A stretch of DNA of 5,494 nucleotides from Thermoguttaceae bacterium (GTDB taxonomy: Bacteria > Planctomycetota > Planctomycetia > Pirellulales > Thermoguttaceae): assembly GCA_017549085.1 (NCBI GenBank), contig JAFYVO010000098.1, forward strand, positions 1 through 5,494, written 5' to 3'. The notes beneath the pieces are model-generated. The model was given only the letters and a program-made list of their open reading frames with translations, was not told the DNA's origin and ran no database searches. Position 1 is the first letter of the stretch. Every line of letters begins with the position of its first letter. Position numbers and translations under genes: made by a program. Positions 1-5,489 of the stretch are shown here, piece by piece.

Positions 1-16
1 GCCGCCCCTACCCAAA

Positions 17-52
17 CGGCGTCCTACCTGAAGGCCCAAACGCCGCTTTTTT
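17..52 (+). terminator. Probable Rho-independent terminator of an upstream gene
   Basis: CGGCGT (17-22) pairs with ACGCCG (40-45). Inside, CCT (23-25) pairs with AGG (32-34) across a 5-nt bulge. A run of six T follows at 47-52. The T run fixes the direction as plus, so it would end a gene lying left of the window. The bulge makes it imperfect. Confidence 0.45.
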
Positions 53-215
53 CTCCCTTTCAACCGCCCGTTTCCCCCGTTTAATCGCGTTCCCCGGCGG
101 AAATTGCGCAAAATAGGCAAGCCAAGACGTCTTAAAAGCCGTCCGCTTTCACCGTTTTTCCCGTTTAAAAGCGAACGCGACCGCTCGCTCGAACGCTTGG
201 ACGTTTTTTTCGTCC

Positions 216-253
216 CGACGCTCGAACGCGGTCGCGTTGTCGTTTTCTTTCTT
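216..253 (+). terminator. Possible second plus-strand terminator
   Basis: CGAC (216-219) pairs with GTCG (239-242), and AACGC (225-229) with GCGTT (234-238) around a GGTC loop. The left arm carries a 5-nt bulge. The pyrimidine tract TTTTCTTTCTT follows from 243. It points towards the 3' end of the convergent alcohol dehydrogenase and may stop read-through into it. CpG-rich DNA gives many chance hairpins, so confidence is low. Confidence 0.3.
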
Positions 254-308
254 AATTCCGCTTTCGACGGTCGACTCGCTCTTCAAGCCGCCGGCGGTCG
301 CGCGGCGC

Positions 309-1520
309 TCAGTTCATCGGCGCCAACGATTCGCGGTAAATCTTTTCGACCGTTTCGCGGGTCGCTTCGGTCGGGGCGACGCCGAGAAGCGCGGTCAGCG
401 ACGGCGTCGAGAAGACCAAGTCGACGAGCTTCGGAACGTCCGCTTCGCCGAACCCTTCTTCGACCAACTTGCGGTTCGCGCCAACGCTAAACAGCCATTT
501 TTCAACGGCTTTCGCAACGCCTTCCGCTTCGCAAGCGCAACCTTTCAGCCCCGGAACGATCGGCGCCAAAACGTCGGCCAAGACCGCCGAGCATTTCGGA
601 TAAATTTCCTTCAAAACCGCCGGAAGAAGGACGCCGAGCCCGCAGCCGTGGATAACGTCCGGATTGACGCCGCTCAACGGGTGCTCGAGCGCGTGCGTGT
701 AGTGGAGGAAACCGTTGTCGAACGAAATCCCGGCGATCAGCGCGGCGTAAGCGAGGTTGTAACGCGCGACCATATCTTCCGGATTTTCGAGCGCCGCCGG
801 CAAATAATCGACGACGAGCTTGACCGTTTCGCGGGCCAGCGTGATCGCCAACGGGTTCGAACAGGTCGTCGTCGCCGCTTCGACCGCGTGATTCAACGCG
901 TCGACGCTCGTGTACAGAATTTGCGTTTTCGGCAACGTTTTCATCAGTTCCGGGTCGTCGATCGACCAAGTCGGATAGATGCATTCGTAAGCGATCGCCG
1001 GTTTGTGTTGCTTGGCCGGAATCGAAGCGACGGCGACGCGGTTCCCTTCGGTGCCGGTGCCGTGCGTCAGGTTGATTGCGAGAATCGGCGCGGCTTCGGT
1101 CGGCGCAAAGGAATACGAGTAAAGATCTTCCGCCGTTTTGCCCGGGTTTTTGAGCAAGATCGCGACGCTCTTGGCCGCGTCGATCGGGCTCCCGCCGCCG
1201 ATCCCGACGACGCCTTGCGCGCCGAACTCGACCGCGACTTTGACCGCTTCGTCGATCGCTTCGACTTCCGGGTTCGGACGGTTTTTGTCGAAAAGAACGT
1301 ACTCGACGCCCGCCGCTTCGAACGCCGCGGTAATCGTCGGCCAAGCGCCGCACTTCTTATAAGCCGACGGCGACGAAACGACAATAACGCGGTCGACGCC
1401 CCGCGCCTTCATATCGCGAGCGACGTCGGCGACCTTTTGAATCGCGCCGCAACCGAAATAAATCAACGAACGCGCCCGAATTTCCTTCACGTCGTTCAAG
1501 TTCAAATATTTTTCCAACAT
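309..1520 (-). CDS. Iron-containing (group III) alcohol dehydrogenase
   Basis: A 403-residue soluble NAD(P)-dependent alcohol/aldehyde oxidoreductase, about the usual family length. The N-terminal Rossmann-like domain (about 1-195) carries the nucleotide-binding GGGSPIDAAK at 108-117 and a THGTGTE loop at 152-158. The C-terminal all-helical domain carries the metal site. By family position the ligands are D207 and H211 in DALNHAVEA, H276 in HALEHPL, and H291 in the IHG segment; H280 is the extra conserved His. All are present, so the enzyme looks active. The ATG is supported by AAGGAG (1529-1534) 8 nt upstream. A family role in fermentative aldehyde reduction or alcohol oxidation is well established, but the substrate cannot be read from sequence. 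It is divergent from mdh and transcribed alone in this window. Codons ending in C dominate, as in mdh, suggesting strong expression. Confidence 0.93.
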   Translation of the reverse strand: MLEKYLNLNDVKEIRARSLIYFGCGAIQKVADVARDMKARGVDRVIVVSSPSAYKKCGAWPTITAAFEAAGVEYVLFDKNRPNPEVEAIDEAVKVAVEFGAQGVVGIGGGSPIDAAKSVAILLKNPGKTAEDLYSYSFAPTEAAPILAINLTHGTGTEGNRVAVASIPAKQHKPAIAYECIYPTWSIDDPELMKTLPKTQILYTSVDALNHAVEAATTTCSNPLAITLARETVKLVVDYLPAALENPEDMVARYNLAYAALIAGISFDNGFLHYTHALEHPLSGVNPDVIHGCGLGVLLPAVLKEIYPKCSAVLADVLAPIVPGLKGCACEAEGVAKAVEKWLFSVGANRKLVEEGFGEADVPKLVDLVFSTPSLTALLGVAPTEATRETVEKIYRESLAPMN

Positions 1521-1714
1521 TTGCCGTTCTCCTTATCTATTGGCGTTTTCGGCGTTTCGGCAAGGCGACGCGCTCCCGTCCGATTTCCGTTTCGGAACGC
1601 GCCGACCGACGAAAAACGTCGCCGCTTGTTCCCGTATATTGTACGCGACGCCGGGCAAAATGGAAGGCGGCAAGTCGTTTTCTTGCGGAAAAATCGCTTC
1701 GCCGCCCTTTTTAT

Positions 1715-1720
1715 ATTATA
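1715..1720 (-). promoter_or_regulatory. -10-like TATAAT for the alcohol dehydrogenase
   Basis: Read on the minus strand, 1715-1720 is a perfect TATAAT and continues ATAA. Transcription from it would begin near 1708 and leave a leader of about 190 nt before the alcohol dehydrogenase ATG. No good -35 box is at the right distance: TTTGCG at 1736-1741 leaves only 15 nt. An activator-dependent promoter is possible. Confidence 0.35.
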
Positions 1721-1761
1721 CGCCTCTCTCTTTTTCGCAAACGTCCGCGTAGAAAACGCCG

Positions 1762-1829
1762 ACAAACTATTAGCCCTGCTTATATATTAGCAAATCTTAT
1801 ACATTAGACGTGCTTATACAAAGTCCCTT
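1762..1829. repeat. Tandem 17-nt-period AT-rich repeats
   Basis: Units begin at 1762, 1779, 1796 and 1813, exactly 17 nt apart. The second and third read CTTATATATTAG and CTTATACATTAG (11 of 12 identical), each followed by five unrelated bases. The fourth starts CTTATACA and then diverges. The first keeps only the right half, TATTAG. Phased repeats between divergent genes are typical of arrays of regulator-binding sites. They are too few and too isolated to call a replication origin. Confidence 0.55.
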
Positions 1830-1895
1830 CGCCATCTCCAAAACGTTCCGCCAATCAACTGGCGCGACGCCGCTATTTTCACTATTCTACGCATT

Positions 1896-1913
1896 TTATC
1901 CACTTTTTCACGT
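1896..1913 (+). repeat. Dispersed 18-nt element, copy 1
   Basis: TTATCCACTTTTTCACGT matches 3911-3928 at 17 of 18 positions. Its first nine bases match the classical DnaA box TTATCCACA at eight. This copy lies about 70 nt upstream of the mdh -35 candidate, in non-coding DNA. Confidence 0.45.
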
Positions 1914-1981
1914 CAACCGCCGCCGCGACGTAAAATCGAAAAAAAGACGGGAAAAAGCGCCGTTTCCGCCGCTTCCCCCAA

Positions 1982-2009
1982 TTGCCAAAAAAAGCGAAAC
2001 GATTAAAAT
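1982..2009 (+). promoter_or_regulatory. Sigma-70-type promoter for mdh
   Basis: The -35 box TTGCCA (1982-1987) and the -10 box TAAAAT (2004-2009) each match consensus at five of six, with a 16-nt spacer. Transcription would start near 2016, giving a leader of about 140 nt that contains the palindrome at 2061-2078. The 10-mer CGATTAAAAT at 2000-2009 recurs at the promoter of the second CD225 gene (4654-4663). Confidence 0.55.
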
Positions 2010-2060
2010 AACGGAAGAAAATTTTGCGTCGACTCGCGTATAGAAGCGGTTTGCGGCGGC

Positions 2061-2078
2061 TTAAATTACCCAATTTAA
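2061..2078. promoter_or_regulatory. 18-bp AT-rich inverted repeat upstream of mdh
   Basis: TTAAATT (2061-2067) and AATTTAA (2072-2078) are perfect 7-bp arms around ACCC. It lies 77 nt before the mdh start codon and about 45 nt past the predicted transcription start. In DNA it would suit a dimeric regulator acting as a roadblock. As RNA the all-A/T stem would be weak, so an operator is the better guess. Confidence 0.4.
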
Positions 2079-2128
2079 CGCGCCGTCGCCGTTTCCCCTA
2101 GTTTAAACGTCGGCGCTTCCAGTTTTAA

Positions 2129-3100
<972 letters not shown>

Positions 3101-3131
3101 ATTCGCTAAACGTCGAAACCGAACGACTTCC

Positions 3132-3159
3132 CGCCGCAACGTCTCCCGACGAAGCGGCG
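3132..3159 (+). terminator. Strong hairpin after mdh
   Basis: CGCCGC (3132-3137) pairs with GCGGCG (3154-3159), then a symmetric AA/AA internal loop, then CGTC (3140-3143) pairs with GACG (3148-3151) around TCCC. That is 10 GC-rich pairs starting 31 nt past the stop. Only a poor T tract follows (TTCTTT at 3165-3170), so it may be a 3'-end stabiliser or a weak terminator. Confidence 0.45.
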
Positions 3160-3244
3160 CGAGGTTCTTTGTTCGTTAAATTTCGACGCGCGATTCCATC
3201 GCTTCCGCCTAACGTTAAAAGCGCTTGATTTTCGAGCCGTTTTT

Positions 3245-3266
3245 AACGTCGGGCGGCGTTTTTCTT
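3245..3266 (+). terminator. Probable Rho-independent terminator of mdh
   Basis: AACGTC (3245-3250) pairs with GGCGTT (3255-3260), including one G-T pair, around a GGGC loop. The T tract TTTTTCTT follows at 3259-3266. It is 144 nt past the mdh stop and 68 nt before the DUF2752 start, so it should separate the two transcripts. Confidence 0.45.
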
Positions 3267-3268
3267 GC

Positions 3269-3286
3269 GTCGCTTCCCCAAGCGAC
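3269..3286. promoter_or_regulatory. Perfect 18-bp inverted repeat before the DUF2752 gene
   Basis: GTCGCTT (3269-3275) and AAGCGAC (3280-3286) flank CCCC, three bases after the terminator at 3245-3266. No T run follows. It may add a second arm to that terminator, or be an operator or leader hairpin for the gene starting at 3334. Confidence 0.4.
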
Positions 3287-3333
3287 TTCAACGCGGTTTT
3301 CGCTCGACCGTTTAGGGAGCGTCGAGGAGTTTT

Positions 3334-3753
3334 ATGTCGTCTCCGCGTTTTTCCTTTGTTTGCCTCCTTATTTTAAGCGTCGGCGCTATGCTCGCGCTTC
3401 TCGTCGTCGCCGTTTATCGCGACCCGAGCGTTTTGACGACTTTCCCGCCCCCTTGCATTTTCCGCAAAGCGACCGGAATTTACTGCCCCGGTTGCGGTTC
3501 GACGCGGGCCCTGCGAGCGTTGTTCGGAGGCGATTTTTTCGCCGCGCTCCGCTATAATCCGTTCTCGATTTCCGTTCTTTTCGCGCTTCCGGCTCTTCTC
3601 GTTCTCCGCCGACCGCAATTTCGCGTCCTTTATTACCGTCTCGCCGTCGTTGCCTGCGTTTTTGTTCTCGTCTTTACCGTTCTGCGCAACGTTCCGCTCC
3701 CGGCGTTCGACTTTTTGCGCCCGCCGACCGCCGCCGTTTCGTCGTCGCATTAA
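3334..3753 (+). CDS. DUF2752 family membrane protein
   Basis: A 139-residue inner-membrane protein of the uncharacterised DUF2752 family. The hallmark block spans 41-76: C41, then GIYCPGCGSTRAL at 48-60 with C51 and C54, a short hydrophilic loop with GGD, and ALRYNP at 71-76. Hydrophobic segments are at about 8-28, 76-92 and 101-119. The three cysteines could bind metal, which is inference. The C-terminus has a conserved-looking LRN-PLP-FDFLRP block at 117-130 that recurs in the broken copy at 4445-4627. GAGGAG (3324-3329) is 4 nt before the ATG, and the protein starts with the first membrane segment as expected. The family has no known function. It stands 196 bp before a zinc-ribbon CD225 gene, and from memory such proteins are often neighbours. 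No confident promoter was found; an internal TATAAT is just Tyr-Asn codons. Confidence 0.85.
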   Translation: MSSPRFSFVCLLILSVGAMLALLVVAVYRDPSVLTTFPPPCIFRKATGIYCPGCGSTRALRALFGGDFFAALRYNPFSISVLFALPALLVLRRPQFRVLYYRLAVVACVFVLVFTVLRNVPLPAFDFLRPPTAAVSSSH

Positions 3754-3787
3754 CGCCGACCGCCCTTTTTTGGCGCCTGCAAAACCG

Positions 3788-3811
3788 TTATTATTACTAC
3801 TACTATTATTA
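3788..3811. repeat. (YTA)8 trinucleotide microsatellite
   Basis: Eight triplets: three TTA, three CTA, two TTA. They begin 34 nt after the DUF2752 stop. The tract continues into TATTTT and is the most AT-rich spot between the two genes. A poor promoter candidate, TTGGCG (3770-3775), 16 nt, then TATTAC (3792-3797), overlaps it. Slippage could alter such a spacer. Confidence 0.6.
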
Positions 3812-3827
3812 TATTTTCGCAATTTCA

Positions 3828-3849
3828 CGTAAAAAACGGACTTTTTACG
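3828..3849. repeat. Inverted repeat with 8-bp A/T-rich arms
   Basis: CGTAAAAA (3828-3835) and TTTTTACG (3842-3849) flank ACGGAC. As RNA the T-rich arm would be in the stem, so it is not a standard terminator. It sits 101 nt before the first CD225 start codon, so an operator or a leader hairpin is possible. Confidence 0.4.
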
Positions 3850-3877
3850 ACGCAACGGCGCATATCGACGTTATTCT

Positions 3878-3889
3878 AGAACGTGTTCT
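3878..3889. promoter_or_regulatory. Short palindrome upstream of the first CD225 gene
   Basis: AGAAC and GTTCT flank GT, and the left side overlaps TTCTAGAA (3875-3882). It resembles a small operator, but 5-bp arms are weak evidence. The GAAC/GTTC spacing of two does not fit the four of Gram-positive LexA boxes. Confidence 0.25.
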
Positions 3890-3910
3890 TAACGTTTATT
3901 TTTTACAACG

Positions 3911-3928
3911 TTATCCATTTTTTCACGT
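3911..3928 (+). repeat. Dispersed 18-nt element, copy 2
   Basis: TTATCCATTTTTTCACGT differs from 1896-1913 only at the eighth base. It ends 21 nt before the first CD225 start codon, so it lies within the leader. The 8-mer TTTCACGT also occurs at 3823-3830. Confidence 0.45.
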
Positions 3929-3949
3929 TCGTTTTATTAAGGAGACGTT

Positions 3950-4351
3950 ATGTTCTGCCCCAATTGCAATTCTCAAGTTCCGAACGGCGCGCCTTATTGC
4001 GAAAAATGCGGCGTTCAATTTAAAGCCTCCCCGGCCCCGAAAAAACGGAGTTCCGGCGGCGGAGGCGGAGGCGGAGGCGGAAGTCGAGGCGGCGCCGCGC
4101 CCCCGTCTTACTTGGTTTTGAGCATTCTCGCGACGATGTTCTGCTGCCTGCCGACCGGAATTATCGCGATCATTAATTCGGCGAAAGTCGGCGGCGCGGT
4201 CGCTAGCGGCGATTACAACGCGGCTCGCGACGCCTCGGGCGCCGCGATGAAATGGTGCGTTATCAGCTTCGTCCTCTGCGCCCTTCAAATCATCTTCTCG
4301 ATGATTATGATCGCGATGAAAGCCGAGGCCGGCGGAGGCGCGGGCGTCTAA
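3950..4351 (+). CDS. Zinc-ribbon CD225/dispanin membrane protein, copy 1
   Basis: A 133-residue protein of three parts. An N-terminal zinc ribbon has C3-x2-C6 and C17-x2-C20 (1-24). A flexible linker includes nine consecutive Gly (36-44). A CD225 (dispanin, IFITM-like) domain covers about 53-122, with two hydrophobic segments (about 53-77 and 102-122), FCC at 64-66, and the SGDYNAARDAS loop at 86-96. There is no signal peptide, so the ribbon should face the cytoplasm. Bacterial members have no firm function; the animal relatives alter membranes during virus entry, which should not be transferred here. AAGGAG (3939-3944) is 5 nt before the ATG, which directly precedes the ribbon cysteines. It has a paralogue at 4750 with the same architecture, and both end in Gly-Val. 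A large hairpin terminator begins 20 nt after the stop. Confidence 0.88.
   Translation: MFCPNCNSQVPNGAPYCEKCGVQFKASPAPKKRSSGGGGGGGGGSRGGAAPPSYLVLSILATMFCCLPTGIIAIINSAKVGGAVASGDYNAARDASGAAMKWCVISFVLCALQIIFSMIMIAMKAEAGGGAGV
4055..4081 (+). repeat. GGAGGC hexanucleotide run encoding polyglycine
   Basis: Nine Gly codons alternate GGC and GGA after the first two, making an in-frame hexanucleotide tract inside the linker of CD225 copy 1. Slippage by six bases changes the linker by two Gly without breaking the frame. The paralogue has a Pro/Ala/Tyr linker instead. Confidence 0.8.
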
Positions 4352-4371
4352 TCTTTCCCGCTTTGCCTAAA

Positions 4372-4455
4372 TCGCCCGTTTTCTCCCAACGTTTCGTTAA
4401 TCTAAGAAAAAGTCGAACGTCAAGGAACAAGAAAACGGGCGAGCTGTCTTTTATT
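4372..4455 (+). terminator. Large hairpin terminator of CD225 copy 1
   Basis: TCGCCCGTTTTCT (4372-4384) pairs without mismatch with AGAAAACGGGCGA (4430-4442), a 13-bp stem. Within the 45-nt loop, ACGTT (4389-4393) pairs with AACGT (4416-4420), and CG (4395-4396) with CG (4414-4415). TCTTTTATT follows at 4447-4455. It starts 20 nt after the stop of CD225 copy 1. The loop is much longer than in ordinary terminators. Confidence 0.5.
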
Positions 4456-4627
4456 GTCGCTTGTTTTGTTCGTTTTGCGGCGTCGCGGTTCGCTCGAACG
4501 CTTCGTCGAGATAATCGTCATATTTATTTTACGCAACGCCCCTCTTCCGCCGTTCGACTTTTTACGTCCGTCCGCCAATTACGCGCGCTCGACGTTCGCG
4601 TTTAAAATATTGCGCCAATATTTCTAA
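4445..4627 (+). pseudogene. Truncated second DUF2752 gene (C-terminal half only)
   Basis: The frame starting at 4445 translates to a hydrophobic stretch, then VLRR (4472-4483), 15 codons, then LRNAPLPPFDFLRPS (4529-4573). The intact DUF2752 protein has VLRR at 90-93 and LRNVPLPAFDFLRPP at 117-131. The 15-residue block matches at 12 positions, and five of those 12 codons differ only synonymously. At DNA level 4527-4572 aligns without gaps to 3680-3725 with 36 of 46 bases equal. The gap between the blocks is eight codons shorter than in the intact gene. No CPGCGSTRAL half exists upstream, the frame has a stop at 4403-4405, and there is no ATG or ribosome-binding site. It ends at TAA 4625-4627. 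It is most simply a decayed tandem duplicate. A short expressed peptide from a TTG start is less likely. Confidence 0.72.
4605..4623. promoter_or_regulatory. Perfect 19-bp palindrome upstream of CD225 copy 2
   Basis: AAATATTG (4605-4612) and CAATATTT (4616-4623) flank CGC. It sits 11 nt upstream of the -35 box TTGAAT, centred near -56 from the predicted start of transcription. That is a usual position for an activator site, and the arms are the best operator candidate in the window. Confidence 0.5.
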
Positions 4628-4634
4628 AATTCGC

Positions 4635-4663
4635 TTGAATTTTCGCGTCGCGTCGATTAAAAT
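4635..4663 (+). promoter_or_regulatory. Sigma-70-type promoter for CD225 copy 2
   Basis: TTGAAT (4635-4640, four of six) and TAAAAT (4658-4663, five of six) are separated by 17 nt. The start would be near 4670, giving a leader of about 80 nt. CGATTAAAAT (4654-4663) is identical to the mdh promoter at 2000-2009. Confidence 0.55.
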
Positions 4664-4749
4664 TATAAGGTAAGCGATCTTTCGCCGCGAACGCAGCTCC
4701 TCGCGCGTTCTATTTTCTTTAAATTTTTCCAATCTGGGAGCATCGAAAT

Positions 4750-5139
4750 ATGTACTGTTCCAAATGCGGTTCGCAAATTCCCGAAAATTCGCAATTCTGC
4801 TCGACTTGCGGTTGCGCGACGAGTCCCGCCGCCGGAACCGCTTATAATCCGTACGCAAGTCCGACGCCCGGCTCTTTCCCCAACGCTCCGCAAGACTGCA
4901 GCGACGTTCCCGACTATTTGGTCGGCAATATCATTATGCTGATTTTCTGCTGTCAAATACTCGGTATTATCGGCGTCGTTTATTCGGCGTTAACCAAATC
5001 GGCCAAATCCCGCGGCGATTACGAGACGGCGGTTCGCCATTCGTCGACCGCCAAAACGCTCTTTTTCGTCGGCGTTATCGGCGGCGCCGTCGTTACCTTA
5101 CTTTACCTCGCCGCCGTTATCGCCTCCGCCGGAGTTTGA
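4750..5139 (+). CDS. Zinc-ribbon CD225/dispanin membrane protein, copy 2
   Basis: A 129-residue paralogue of the gene at 3950. The zinc ribbon has C3-x2-C6 and C17-x2-C20 (1-23) with SQIPENSQFC between. The linker (24-53) is rich in Pro, Ala, Ser and Tyr and has no Gly run. The CD225 domain spans about 55-125, with hydrophobic segments at about 56-80 and 104-125, FCC at 66-68 and RGDYETAVRHSS at 88-99. Shared residues with copy 1 are concentrated in the ribbon, YLV, FCC, GII, GDY and the final Gly-Val; the second membrane segment has diverged, so the duplication is not recent. GGGAG (4736-4740) is 9 nt before the ATG. It has its own promoter and palindrome upstream. Function is unknown. It probably acts at the inner membrane with the ribbon in the cytoplasm, which is inference. 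Confidence 0.87.
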   Translation: MYCSKCGSQIPENSQFCSTCGCATSPAAGTAYNPYASPTPGSFPNAPQDCSDVPDYLVGNIIMLIFCCQILGIIGVVYSALTKSAKSRGDYETAVRHSSTAKTLFFVGVIGGAVVTLLYLAAVIASAGV

Positions 5140-5298
5140 CACGGTCGTTAACGGAACCGTCCGGGCGCGTTTCAAACCGACGGGTTAAAATCGGCAATTT
5201 ACTCAAAATATAGGGGTTACAGTTAGATAAGGCTTTCTTTTTTTCGAGAAAATCGGGAAAAAATCGGGCGTTCGCCCCGTTCGCGTCGCGACGTATCC

Positions 5299-5326
5299 TT
5301 GACGAAAACGCAAGAAGCGCTAAAAT
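5299..5326 (+). promoter_or_regulatory. Sigma-70-type promoter for the next gene
   Basis: TTGACG (5299-5304, five of six) and TAAAAT (5321-5326, five of six) are 16 nt apart, the best pair in the window. The -10 lies in the palindrome TAAAATTTTA (5321-5330). Transcription from about 5333 would give a leader of about 160 nt. Confidence 0.55.
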
Positions 5327-5484
5327 TTTAACGATTTTACCTCGTCGACGGGGAATTTTGGAAAGCGCGCCCTCTCCCCCCCGACGCAACCCGAGTCGAC
5401 GACGAAACGAAAATCGCTCCGACGCGCCGCCTTGCCCGCATTCCAAACGGGAGTTGGCGTCGCGCCGCTAGAAAAACGCAACAC

Positions 5485-5489
5485 GGGAG
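5485..5489 (+). promoter_or_regulatory. Ribosome-binding site of a gene starting past the window
   Basis: GGGAG lies five bases from the last base. No start codon lies between it and the end, so a plus-strand gene probably begins at or just after 5495. Confidence 0.5.

Larger units (their letters stand above)
1..308. other. Non-coding flank downstream of the alcohol dehydrogenase
   Basis: No convincing gene lies in this stretch. It separates the 3' end of the minus-strand alcohol dehydrogenase from whatever ends left of the window. It holds two terminator-like hairpins reading in the plus direction (17-52 and 216-253), which suggests a convergent plus-strand gene just outside. A perfect 10-bp palindrome, AAGACGTCTT, sits at 124-133. 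I see no good T-tailed hairpin on the minus strand to terminate the alcohol dehydrogenase; the best is a weak 5-bp stem at 170-189 followed by four T on the minus strand. Open frames here are Arg-rich and lack ribosome-binding sites. Confidence 0.6.
4352..4749. other. 398-bp spacer between the CD225 genes
   Basis: No intact gene lies here. From left to right it holds a large hairpin terminator (4372-4455), a truncated DUF2752 copy (4445-4627), a 19-bp palindrome (4605-4623), and a promoter (4635-4663). The remaining 86 nt are the leader of the second CD225 gene, with GGGAG at 4736-4740. Confidence 0.7.

Noticed and set aside
502..1353. 283-codon minus-strand frame within the alcohol dehydrogenase
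   Set aside because: It is an Arg-rich shadow frame of the real gene without its own start signals.
1502..1765. 87-codon minus-strand frame overlapping the alcohol dehydrogenase start
   Set aside because: It begins at TTG without a ribosome-binding site, is rich in Arg and Lys, and occupies the predicted leader.
237..1790. 517-codon open frame on the plus strand
   Set aside because: It is antisense to the alcohol dehydrogenase, Arg/Asp/Phe-rich and low-complexity. It arises from the strong C-ending codon bias on the other strand, with no ribosome-binding site or family motif.
1896..1913. Replication origin on account of the DnaA-box-like sequence
   Set aside because: Only two imperfect boxes lie 2 kb apart, with no box cluster or origin genes; a dispersed operator is as likely.
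1810..2043. 77-codon plus-strand frame in the divergent spacer
   Set aside because: It needs a GTG start with no ribosome-binding site, and its Lys/Arg/Pro-rich sequence overlaps the mdh promoter.
3552..3557. TATAAT inside the DUF2752 gene (also at 4843-4848 in CD225 copy 2)
   Set aside because: Both are simply Tyr-Asn codons before Pro within conserved protein segments, with no -35 partner considered convincing.
3878..3889. LexA-like box AGAAC-GT-GTTCT
   Set aside because: The spacing of two between GAAC and GTTC does not fit the known four-base spacing, so no SOS link is claimed.
4252..4605. 117-codon plus-strand frame covering the end of CD225 copy 1 and the spacer
   Set aside because: It overlaps a well-supported gene in another frame, and the homologous DUF2752 signal is in a different frame.
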